Assembly: GCA_021399445.1 (NCBI GenBank) | Contig: JAJTUQ010000005.1 | Coordinates: 4,340,001 to 4,404,000 of the forward strand | DNA from: Xylogone sp. PMI_703 | Lineage: Eukaryota > Ascomycota > Leotiomycetes | Length of the DNA: 64,000 bases | Direction of reading: 5' to 3' | Shown here: one piece after another, positions 1-10,031 of the stretch | Layout of the letters: every line of letters begins with the position of its first letter | Position numbering within the stretch: position 1 is the first letter of the stretch | Notes under the pieces: generated by a model | What the model saw: the letters and a program-made list of their open reading frames with translations, nothing else | What the model was told of the DNA's origin: nothing | Databases searched by the model: none | Translations under genes and position numbers: made by a program

Positions 1-1
1 A

Positions 2-1051
2 AATTCGAATTTAGAACTCCTAAATTTGACGGCTATACCCGGTCATCCTAGAGAACATATTTCCAATGGAACAAGGTCTCTCGATAATATGGAATTGAGT
101 GCTAGTTCCTCGAATTCAAGTATCGGTAGTCAGACGTCCGATTCAACTGTGATGTTGAATGGTGATATCACGGATCCAGAGTCGCAGTTTCAAGACCTCT
201 CTAATGGGCCAAATGGAACTATTCACGGATCACCTGACAGCAATGGTCCAATAAAGATAAATGGCGATCTATCAAATGGATCCGCGACTACAGATAGTTC
301 TGCATCGCCCACGATGAAGCGCCGCAAAAGCGTAAGGTTTTCTCCAACCGTGGAACACAATACGTTTTTCCAGACGGAGCCACCAACTCCGAAACATGCT
401 GCCATAGTTGTGGCAGGGACTGAAGGAGATATTTCGATCATCAGAGATCAAGAGCACTTCCAACTCACTATGGAAGAAGCATTCTTTCTTTCCTATGCCT
501 TGGGCGCTCTGCAAGTCCTCGACCCGAACACCAAGGCACCTATATCGAATGAAGATCTCTTCGCTCTATTTCGAAGAACATCTTACTTTCCGCCTCGACT
601 GCTAAATGCAGCACTGGCTCCAGACGATCCATTCCTGGTTTCTTACGTCGTCTACCACCATTTCCGATCCCTAGGCTGGGTCGTCCGCGGGGGCACAAAG
701 TTCTCTGTTGATTATCTCTTATACAACCGCGGCCCGGTGTTCTCCCATGCCGAATTCGCAATCCTCGTCCTCCCATCGTACAGTGATCCGTACTGGAGCA
801 GTGATGCCTTTTTGCAGAATTACGTTAAGGCGAAAGAGAAGGGAGGCAAGTGGTCTTGGGTGCATTGTGTCAATAGGGTTCTAGCTCAGGTCAAGAAGAC
901 TTTGGTCCTGGTCTACGTTGATATCCCGGCCCCATTATCTGGGAATAATGGTGAGACGGAACAGGCATTAGGCATTGATGGCGTTCTAGCTCGCTATAAG
1001 GTCCGGGAATTTGTAGTCAAGAGATGGTTGTCTAATCGGATGCGCGATTAG
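2..1051 (+). CDS. SEN2: tRNA-splicing endonuclease subunit Sen2 (3' part)
   Basis: Catalytic subunit of the tRNA-intron endonuclease that cuts pre-tRNA introns. The reading frame is open to the left edge, so the start lies outside; the first possible ATG in the window is internal. The first ~130 residues are low-complexity (Ser/Asn/Gly-rich) with a basic RRKSVRF patch. The conserved C-terminal nuclease fold follows, with the family triad visible: Tyr in LLYNRGP (codon 722), His in SHAEFAI (codon 746) and a Lys pair in AQVKKTLV (about 893-898). This is the Sen2 rather than Sen34 arrangement. It ends in a normal stop and no intron is evident in this part. Product assignment rests on the triad and its surroundings; the 5' part is not seen. 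Confidence 0.88.
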   Translation, partial: NSNLELLNLTAIPGHPREHISNGTRSLDNMELSASSSNSSIGSQTSDSTVMLNGDITDPESQFQDLSNGPNGTIHGSPDSNGPIKINGDLSNGSATTDSSASPTMKRRKSVRFSPTVEHNTFFQTEPPTPKHAAIVVAGTEGDISIIRDQEHFQLTMEEAFFLSYALGALQVLDPNTKAPISNEDLFALFRRTSYFPPRLLNAALAPDDPFLVSYVVYHHFRSLGWVVRGGTKFSVDYLLYNRGPVFSHAEFAILVLPSYSDPYWSSDAFLQNYVKAKEKGGKWSWVHCVNRVLAQVKKTLVLVYVDIPAPLSGNNGETEQALGIDGVLARYKVREFVVKRWLSNRMRD

Positions 1052-1808
1052 GTGTTCTACTACATGTGCCATTACGGCTATGTAAAAATAACGAGTTGTA
1101 TGTGTTGATGTGTATTATTATTACTACCTGGGTTCATATGATGAGAGAGGTTAGGCTGAGCTGGGTTTTCATGAAGAGAATCCATCATTCCACTGCACTG
1201 TTGTAGCATAGATGTAACTGTACGACAAAATTATTGAGAAACGAGTTTCATTGTTACACCATGTGGGAATCAGAGTCTTGCTATCTCATATATTTCTCCT
1301 TTGGAAGATTTAAGCAAACTCCACTTATTCCAACTCAATACGACACACACAGACACAAAAACAGACACTTTTTACTTTTCCTCAATCCTCATTCTCATCC
1401 CACCCCATCGCCATCCTACTCAAATCTCGCAGATTCTTGCAACCTAGGAATCCTAGATCTCACCCCTTCCAGCCACCTCACATAAGACATCCCAAGAACA
1501 ACTTTTAGAAAGCTCTCGGCGTGCAGTGCAGCACAGTAGCAAAAAAAAAAAGAATGGTGGTGTCTTTTATTATAGACACATGTATTACATGGTATGAGTT
1601 GTAATTTTAGTTGTAGGTCTGGAATCTAGATCTAGATATAACTTCTAAGTGAGTGGGAGGGTCTACAAGTCAGTGCACGCACTGCACGGCAGAGGCTCTC
1701 AGACCCTGATTCGGTGAAAGAAGAGACAATGGCACGGCGGCACAGCACTAGTTAGCACTGCAGCTCTATTGTTACTGTACTACATTTGATACCGTGGCCA
1801 CAATATTT
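1052..1808. other. Intergenic, no gene seen
   Basis: Downstream of SEN2. It contains an A-run near 1541, a CA/ACAGAC-rich stretch near 1340-1375 and no open frame with coding character. A partial match to the tail of the repeat unit found further right (CTCTCGGCGTGC) lies near 1513-1524. Confidence 0.6.
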
Positions 1809-2830
1809 CGTTGCGGATCTGGCGAGTAGGAAATCTTCACTAATCAGTACTTTTCCTCTCGGCATGGGAATAGAAATTCAGATTTACGTTGCGGGTCTGA
1901 AGGATCAGAATCTACGCTATATTACTCGGCGTGAGGTTTAGTATTCACTTGTAATCATAAATGCAAATGTAGAATTGTTGCAGATCAGTAAGATTACATT
2001 TCTTCCTTTAACTGCCATGATGTGTGTGCTCTGGTTCCGTTGCGAGTCTGGGAGTCGTTGCTTCTTCACTAATGTCTCGGCGCGGTGGATATGTGTCTTG
2101 TATGTGATTTGAGTTTTATTTAGTGATTCTTTTTGGAACCTTGGTACACGCACTCTTCTCTCAGCTTGTTCGTTGCGGATCTGAGTTCCAAGAATCTTCA
2201 CTAAAAATCTCGGCGTACGAATGCCATCTAATTTCTGCGACTCGGGGGTGTAGAATCTCTCACTAACACCTCAGCATGCATCTTGTCATTCACTTCATCC
2301 GTTGCGGATCTGAGTCGTGGAATTCTTCACTAATATCTCGGCGTACCCATCACGCAGATATCGTTGCGGATCTGACTCTGTAATTTTTTCACTAAGTATC
2401 TCGGCGCATATCTCTTCTGCCGAGATCTTTAGTGACGATTTATCAGGATCAGATCCGCAACGAAACTACGTAGATTTGATCATTTGGAAGGACACATCTT
2501 GAGTGATTGGTGATGAACTCAAGTAACAGGCCGGCCGGAAGTAAACGACATATATTTAGATGCGTGCACGCTGATATAATAGTGATAAATCCTGAGGCGC
2601 AGATCCGCAACGAAAGTAAGAAGGCGTGTATGAAGATATACGGTAATATGCCTACTAGTGATGAAAAGCTGACGACCAGATAAGCAACAAAACAAGAGGT
2701 CGTGCATGGTCCCTTTCCCCAATCGCGGAATCTATCTGGCTGACGAGCATCTCACTAAAGAGCCCGGCGTGCTGATCTGCCTCTTGACATATCAAATCTC
2801 ACTGGAAAAAGCCGAAACGTGCTCTTACCT
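1809..2830. repeat. Cluster of ~48-bp degenerate repeat units in both orientations
   Basis: Each unit has three conserved blocks in fixed order: CGTTGCGGATCTGA, then about 11-16 variable bases, TTCACTAA, 2-3 bases, and ATCTCGGCGTA. Forward copies begin near 1809, 1887, 2038, 2171, 2235 (weak), 2300, 2362 and 2722 (weak). Reverse copies span about 2418-2462, 2566-2612 and 2648-2692 (weak). Possible more decayed copies lie near 1976 and 2781. Distances between forward copies vary (62-151 bp), so this is not a strict tandem array. The forward copy at 2362 and reverse copy at 2418 meet tail to tail. I do not recognise the family. It could be a fragmented mobile-element derivative, an array of protein-binding sites or a decayed minisatellite. 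Confidence 0.8.
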
Positions 2831-5800
2831 TCTAATTCCTTACCTTTGAGGATTGTCACTGCCGTCACTCTCGGCATCCCCGGCCGTTACGTTGAATGCC
2901 GGTACATGACAATTCTGGCACGATCGGTCAGTGATAACTGACTAGTGTAGGACTTCATGGAGACGTTGTATCGACTGATGATATCCGACATGACATGGCT
3001 GACCGCTTGTTTGTCGCAGGTTGAGTACTGTACATTAGATGCAATTCAGATTCATAATCATGAAACAAGCCTATGAAACCACTGTGCTCGTAGACAGGCG
3101 GAGCAAAAGGGAAAAGCGTAGAGGAGACACGGAGACTGCCGTTTGGCAAGTAGCATCAGTACGGTAGTAGTTTGTACTGTACCAATAACATAGCAATAAC
3201 CTGTTGACAAGTAAACAAACACCAATGCACAAACTGCATCTTTCTGCACAGGTCCATGTACGTTGTACTACGTAGGTCAGGTCAACAGCTACATGAACCT
3301 CCGATACGCCACGTGGATGCGACCTATCTCAGCGACAACCGGCATGATCGGTGATTAGCAGAGCTTTTTGAGCAGGACCGCCGCAAATGTGCCGTCTATC
3401 CCAGATCAAGAGGAATGAATATACAGCACAATGCAATGCGCAAGTGTGCAATCCCAGGAGATCCTGAAAAGATCACCAAGTATTGGAAACAAGGCTGCTT
3501 ACGGGTGAATAGTCGGTGTGTGGAGGGGAAACTGAGGAGAGGGGAAGAAAACATAAAATAAATTGTGTGAAGGATTCCGGTTTCTGCGTTTCTTAATTGC
3601 GCGTTCCACGGCGTGTCAGTGGATGGGAATCTGATTTGGGGTAATGTTGCTTGCATATTGCATATTACAGCACAGGAGGATGGAACCTGTCAGACTGGTA
3701 GGGTACCTACAGAGCTACAGAGCTAACTGTACTGTCAATTTCCCTCCGTGCGACTCTGGAGAAAGAGGAGTGGGGTCTAGTGGAAAGCCACAGCCCCGGC
3801 CCGATGGCTGACAGGCTGATGTCGGCCAGTAACAGAGGCAGCCGCGAAGTTATTGGAACTCAATCGATGTAACTGCCGGAGGCTTTGCTCCAGGATTAAC
3901 CAGGTCTAGAACGGGGGCGTGCCGCAGCCGTGTCGCTATCCCCAACTGTTGCATCGCAGCGAAGAAGGAGGAGTAAGTTTGAGTATTGAGAATTAAGAAT
4001 CCTACCGTACCTTCTGGTTGACAAGCGACAGAAAAGGCGAGTTTAGGAAAGCAGCTCGAGATTTGCCGAATTAGGCACGAGCCGAAGCAGCCGAGTGAGT
4101 GTTGAGCGTTGAATGAACCGAGCGCTCTGGCCACTGACGTATGCGCAGTTAAAAGCTCACTGGCATCAGGCGAGTGTTGGAGATGCTCTGCTGGGTGCGC
4201 TGGAAGCAGGCTTTGACTGCAATTATTACTGCAATTCCTGTTGATTCTGAGTGAATTATCAAGCCAATTGAATTGCTCGTGAGTCAATAATTGTGGTGTT
4301 CCAAGAGCAAATAGAAAAAGAAGCTTCGACGGCAGATGCTCCCCTTCCTGGTATCGCCCATTACTGGGTCGGGGAGGCTTGATGAATTCCAGGTCAGGAA
4401 GTGAAATAAACGAACACTTATCTGCCCTGCGCCGCAAGTCCCCTCTCTGGCAGCAGGAAACTAGCCCATCCAAGCCCATCACCTCGCAGCGGCTTGCCCA
4501 AAGCGTCGAGCGGTTCCTGTCAGCACCATCAAGGTGGGTGGTTCGTGGTAGCTGTGGTGGTAGCTGCGGTGGTCGTGGTGGTGTAGTTGGGCCACTGCTT
4601 GTGGGCTCTAGCTTCCGTCAGCTTCTACGCTGCAGCAGCCTTGCAGTCTGGACTGTACTGGACTGTACTCTACTGTACGCGGATGTAGTGTAGTGCTGTG
4701 CTCTGCTGTGCTGTACCAGTATGGCACCGTCGTGATATCGTGGGACAGCGTGCAAGTGCAGTGTAGCCCCGGTGCAGGCTCATCTAGACGCCGGCGAGGC
4801 CGCCACACTTCATTTGTGGATTCATGCACGGTGATCCGTATTGCTGGGTGCATCACCGTACCGTATCTTGGTATCTCGGTATCTTGGTACTGTATCTTGA
4901 TGAACCGGCTATAAGATCCGCTGTTAAGATACTGGATGGAGAAGGAAGGAAGATTGCAACGCACGTCCGGGAGATATTCACGATATTGCGCAAGGTCTCT
5001 CCAGCAGTCTGGGAAAAAGTGGTTTGTGCGAGAGCGGGATGGAAGAATGGTTGGAGAGGAGAAATCAATGAATCAATCCAGCCAACCGGCCAACCGAGAC
5101 GGCTGGATCTTGCAGAGCCGACAGGCAGGGTAAGCTGGTAAGCGGCACGGCTGGAGTGAGCAGAAGAACACTTCCTGCCCTGTACTGTAACACCTGTAAT
5201 CAGCAGTAGTACATACAGTACAAAGTACGCATCATACGATCGCTGCGGGTGGTTTGTGCAGTTGTGTGGAGAAAAGAAAGTCTGTGTTATTCAGATCGAG
5301 TACATCCACAGATCCAGCAGCCCATACTCAGTCCAGCATCTCAGCCGACAGATTGGACCCCGTTAACCTTAAAAGTTTTCTGTGTGATGTAATGTCCGTC
5401 CACTTGGCTGGCGTCATGTACTGGAGTAGTAGAGTAGCGAGCGCTGGGGCAATATTACGTAGCGGAGCCCCCTGGTCCTTCTCCCTTCTCTCTCGTCCCT
5501 CGTCGTCTCTCTCCGGCAAAGTCTCTCAATTGCGCCGAAATGCCCACTTTGGTTGCAGAGAAGGGGGTCGAGTGGCGGTGGGTTGCTGTGGCTTGCTCCC
5601 GCTTGACGAGGCCAGGAAATGTATCGTTTGGTTATCGTTGGTTATCGTGGGATCGCGTATGCTGTTAAGCCTGAGAGCCGGTAATATCATTTCCAGAGCT
5701 ACCACGATCTAATCAATTGCGCACGAGTCAATGTTCGAGTGTGTGCACAGTAAATACCTGGTACTGTACACTCTTTTCCCACTTGATTGTGGGTTTCAAT

Positions 5801-7903
5801 TCACCCGAGTGCAAGAAGCGCAAAGAGAGCGCCAGAAAAGGACCTTCCGCATTCTGCCACCGCACGTCAGATGGTGATGCGCCAAATCCACGCTTTCTCT
5901 CGTTTTGTTCGCCTCCCCAATCCCACACCCCAGCCCTAAGAGCCGCCAGAACGCCGTTGCGCGCGCGCTTTCGTTCCAAGGCAGACTCACCCCTTCTTCT
6001 CCCCCTCGTCGGATTCTCTTCAGGACCGATAAGAGTAGGAGCTAAGTGACCAAGTTCTTTCGAAGCCAGCAACGGTGCCAGCAGATAGTCCCCCAAACGT
6101 CTAACCGAGCTCTTTGCAGACAACCTGTTGTCCAGTGTATAGCAGTGTCGATATAGGTAGGCAAGAGGTAGGATGCTGGCAGGTTTGGGGGGAATTAACA
6201 GCAGAGTACTATGAGATACTGTCGTCATTTGGCTCTGAAAATCCATGTTGTGATCCTCGTTGACCTTCATTGACCCTCGTAAAGCACGTCAACATTAAGC
6301 TTTAAGCCTGCATTATGTAAGGCTCAAAGATGTTGACACGCCATTATTCTTCTTGTTGGAGCCGTGCCGGTACCGTACTGTCATTCCTGCGATCCTGTCC
6401 CGGTGGTTGTCGTTACATGGCGTGGAGGTTGGTTTTCTCTTGAACCCACACGACGCACGACGGGCGCTTTTCTCAACCTGCAGCCAGCACCAGCGGGCCA
6501 CGCCTTGGCTGCCCAGGCTGAACAACCACCTAACAGACACAGTACATGCAATAATTCCCCGTCAAGGAAAGAAAAAACATTTATATTGTCGGGCAACCCC
6601 AGGGCGTTCCCTCGAGAACGCTTCCTGCAACTTGTACAGTAGCTCCCTTCCTTCCCAGCAGCGAACCGAAGCGACCCCGTTCCCAGGGCAGAGTGCGAGA
6701 TTCTTACTGTGTTATTGTGGCATTTGTCTTTTGTCCCCCGCACCTTAATTGTCTCCTTCCGTCTCTTCATTGAATCCACGTTGCGCAACGCGCTGCTCCA
6801 ATTGCTGGGCCCCCCAAGGCCTACCCTGGCTCAGCTGAAAAGAATTTGTGGTGCTGCTTGCGGTGGTCCATCGAGGCGCCCAAGCCAGCAAGCGGAGGGA
6901 CCAAGTGAAGTGGAGCAATTTGTCTACCTGTAAGCCGTCCCTGATGATCCAATTGTGCTGGGTGGAGGAATTATGATGTTTATTGTTTTTATGCCTTCAT
7001 CATGATTTACAAACGGGGAAGTTTTGTGCCCCTCAGGCGATCCAGCGGCTGCATATAATATTGCCTGGCTTGTGCCGTGTAGGCAGAGCAGCCCTCCCAA
7101 GTCGGCATTATTGTCCTTTTCTCCTCTTTCTCTCTCACAGGGGAAAGTTTTTGTTTGTAGCCTGGGCGGTTGTTTTGCGCCTCTCGGCGACGTTTCATTC
7201 GCACCAGGAGCAAAGACGAGGAAAGGGTCGCAGGCTGCTGGTTGCTGGTCCTAGGGCTTTCCCGCGGATGCACAACACAGTCCAGCGTGTTTTGGTCGCT
7301 CGATATCCGTGGCCCTCGCTGACGCCGACGCTTGCTTAGGTTACGCGCCAAGTCCGGAAATCCACCAGCGCTGGCTGCGCGTCCGTGACATCCCATCCGC
7401 ACTACCACGCTGCCACTCTGCACCCACGAGCACGTTGCATCGCTCTGTGAATAACAACAGCCCCTCGCCCACTCGTTCCTCGCTGCTTGTTGACCTTTTT
7501 ATCTCACTCCCTCGCCCTCAATTCTCTCGCCTCTCTCCCCTCCTCTGCTCTCTAGGTCACTCAAATCCCTCACTTCAATTGAGGGCTGCCATCATCACAC
7601 GCCGCTCGCATCAACACCTCTTTGTATGCTCGTGGCCCCGTCGGTCTTTGCCGACCCATTCACTCGAACCACGCGGGTTTTATCGTCAAGCGACTTGCTG
7701 CCGGACAGGGCCTCGTTACCGTTACCGTACTTTCAACACCTACCTAGCGCTTCGCCCTTGGCTTTGGTACGGCTCGGTCTGGTAAAACATCCGCATTGCC
7801 CCCCTCGTATCCCAGCGAAGCAGATCCCTCTGTCCTGGTTTATTTGCCACAATCGCAGATAATCCTCATTATTCGACGTCTTCTTCCCAATACCGCATCA
7901 TAT
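2831..7903. other. Long gene-free stretch
   Basis: About 5 kb in which I find no convincing gene on either strand. Open frames occur (for example minus 3850-4482 and minus 5728-6270) but show no domain, have repetitive composition and do not extend through plausible introns. Short GTAC-rich palindromic motifs such as ACTGTACTG and GTACCGTA recur (around 4650-4700, 4855-4900, 5180-5225, 5760 and 6366). The right end (about 7000-7900) becomes pyrimidine-rich and is probably the promoter and long 5' leader of the gene at 7962. Confidence 0.5.
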
Positions 7904-7926
7904 CCTCTCTCTCTCTCTCTCTCTCC
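7904..7926 (+). promoter_or_regulatory. CT-dinucleotide tract in 5' leader
   Basis: A nearly pure CT repeat ends about 35 nt before the start codon at 7962. Pyrimidine-rich tracts upstream of the start are common in highly expressed filamentous-fungal genes, often near transcription start sites. That role is inferred here. Confidence 0.55.
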
Positions 7927-7961
7927 CTCCAACCAGTCTCTGAGAGAGCCCCTCGATCAAG

Positions 7962-9038
7962 ATGATGGCCGATGTTCCTCGTCGAAAACCCATGCCGCCC
8001 GGCTTTCAGCCTCAACCCGTCCCTCAGGCCTTCAACCACAGTCGAACTCGGACGACTTCTTCTGGCACCTTCAACCCTGCGTACTACCCACCACAGCAGC
8101 AGCAATACCAAAGCAATATCCAGATCAACACTTACAGCTCACGAAGAACACCGTCGACCAACACCTTCGCCAGTGGCAGCAGTGGAAATGGCCCGGTGCC
8201 AAACAGACAAAGTTCTACCGACTTGCGACGGTCGATCTCTTCTCGATCAGGCGGCGCTTCTTCACAACCCAGCAGCTATGTGGCTTTGATGCGAAGGCAG
8301 AAGGCAACAGTCTGGTGCGAGCGAGCGCAGCATGAGGACCCTCGATTAGTTGCCGCGCAGAAGGCGGCCAAGCTGAGAGCAACTCTGGAAGTCATTGGAG
8401 GACCACGCACATCCACGATCAGCTCTACATCTGGAGGCAAATCGAAGATAAGACATGGCAAGGCTACGCTGATTGGATATACTCCTGGAGATCTCGTTGG
8501 AGGTGTGGGCGGTGTACCGATGCGGTTGAGTGCTAGCGAGGTGGAAGGCGGTGACAGTGACGATGAGACAGGAAGTGCTCAGCTCTACCACCACCGGAGA
8601 ACGGGGAGTGGCCGGAGCAGTATTAGCAGTGGTAGACGGGCGCCTACATACTCTCGACATTCAGCTGCGAGCTCTGTGCTAGGGAGAAGGAGTTCCGGAA
8701 ACACCCCACCTGGCGAGCGGGAGAGACAGAACTCCATGTCTGACCTGATCGAATCAGGCGAGACTCCCGTGCCTGGACACAACCCAGGCCCCGACTACTT
8801 CCCTACCAGTGGTGGAGATGGTACCAGAAGTGTGGGAAGTGGTAGCAGTGCTGAGCGGGCGGATGATGTTCCTGAATTAACTGCTGCCGAGGACAAGAAG
8901 CTTGCCACCAAGACGATTACGCGGGAGAAGAGTCTGAGGAATCCTGAGGATCTCCGCAGACGTGGAAGCGTGGATGAGAGGACCATGACACTTACTGCTG
9001 GAAGGCTCTATATTGCCAATCCGGACGAGAGCGATTGA
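7962..9038 (+). CDS. Conserved fungal Ser/Arg-rich protein of unknown function
   Basis: Single-exon frame of 358 codons starting at the first of two adjacent ATGs. Most of the protein is low-complexity: Pro/Gln-rich (about residues 10-50) and Ser/Gly/Arg-rich (60-105 and 200-300). One compact segment near residues 105-150, containing YVALMRRQKATVWCERAQ followed by EDPRLVAAQKAAKLRA, looks conserved and helical, as in a family of uncharacterised ascomycete proteins. Many RxxS-type sites suggest a phosphorylated regulatory protein. No membrane segment, signal peptide or catalytic motif is visible. It has an unusually long gene-free upstream region. I do not assign a function. Confidence 0.75.
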   Translation: MMADVPRRKPMPPGFQPQPVPQAFNHSRTRTTSSGTFNPAYYPPQQQQYQSNIQINTYSSRRTPSTNTFASGSSGNGPVPNRQSSTDLRRSISSRSGGASSQPSSYVALMRRQKATVWCERAQHEDPRLVAAQKAAKLRATLEVIGGPRTSTISSTSGGKSKIRHGKATLIGYTPGDLVGGVGGVPMRLSASEVEGGDSDDETGSAQLYHHRRTGSGRSSISSGRRAPTYSRHSAASSVLGRRSSGNTPPGERERQNSMSDLIESGETPVPGHNPGPDYFPTSGGDGTRSVGSGSSAERADDVPELTAAEDKKLATKTITREKSLRNPEDLRRRGSVDERTMTLTAGRLYIANPDESD

Positions 9039-10031
9039 TTCGTTTCGACTTGATCGTTTTCTCTTTGGCTGGTCCAAGAGAGCGGAAACACCTATATAAC
9101 CCTTTTGGAGCAGGGTTTTAAAAAATAAGCTCCCACTCATAGTTTATGTGAGCACATTCGTTGCATTTCTCGGCGTTCTGACATCACGGGAGTTGGGAGG
9201 GCGAGCGCTGGTTCCTGGTTTGGGATAAACCTAGGATATTCTATTTTGTTTTTGCAACAACCAGCCTCTGTATACTTTCGTTAAAAAGTTCGGTCTTCAA
9301 GTTTTCGAGACGCTGCTGGGTGGAACGAGGACCAGCTCTTTTTTGGGTCGTCGAAGCCTTGTTTTTATGTTGATTATTAGCGTCGCATATTATACCATAT
9401 ATTTTTCGATGGATGGTGCCATACACGATATAGAGTACGGCATATAATTCTAATACAATCGCTTTATCATGGATAATACCAAACAACCGTTCCAATTCTG
9501 AGTATTTTTTTCTATTGAGTTATTGTGATCTATAATCTATGGCAAACTTCTACGTAAAAAGGCAAAGTAATATGACTTATGCTTGGACCGAGGTCTCTCT
9601 TAAGCAACAGTCAGGTTCCCATACCTGTGTAGTCACTCTTGTAGTCAGGACCCCTAAAATAATGGTCTTATCTGACGTTCATTGGCCTTTCACACCCTAT
9701 TCGCTCTTTTATTCGTACTCCCAAATAGCGCCGTGCTCTGGTTGGTCAAACGCGCGATTGTCGCGCACTTTACGCGAAAACGCGTCCTCTACGCCTCCCA
9801 CGTCCCTCCCCAAATCGAGTCCTCGAACAACCCAAACTCCAAAAATCGAATGAATTATCAACGTGTGTCCACAATTCATGTGCAAATTCCTTTCAAGCCT
9901 TTCTGTTTGGAAATCCGAAGCTTTGGTTCCTTTGTTTGCCTTTATTAAATTAAAAATATAAATCAAAGCTGGCACAGCAAAGAAAGGATCGAGGAGAAAG
10001 AAGCTAGATTTCGGTGGACGTAGGTTCCACC
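9039..10031. other. Intergenic; 3' flank and CAF-1 promoter
   Basis: Holds the 3' end of the gene at 7962 and the promoter of the next gene. A CGTTGC/TCTCGGCG combination at 9159-9175 resembles a collapsed copy of the 1.8-2.8 kb repeat, but is short enough to be chance. No coding frame is supported. Confidence 0.5.
9772..9785 (+). promoter_or_regulatory. MCB/SCB-like G1/S promoter element
   Basis: ACGCGAAAACGCGT combines an SCB-like core (CGCGAAAA) and a perfect MCB box (ACGCGT), the sites of SBF/MBF-type APSES/Swi6 factors. It lies about 250 bp upstream of the CAF-1 subunit start, with further CGCG motifs just upstream (9751-9765). S-phase expression of a replication-coupled chaperone makes the context sensible. 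The role is inferred. Confidence 0.6.

Noticed and set aside
1809..2830. CRISPR-like look of the repeat cluster
   Set aside because: Nuclear fungal DNA; units are degenerate, spacing irregular and orientation mixed, with no cas genes.
3850..4482. 210-codon minus-strand open frame
   Set aside because: No domain, unusual mixed composition, no intron support and no flanking coding frame; more likely chance in GC-balanced DNA.
5728..6270. 180-codon minus-strand open frame
   Set aside because: No recognisable motif; composition looks like translated promoter DNA and overlaps equally open frames on the other strand.
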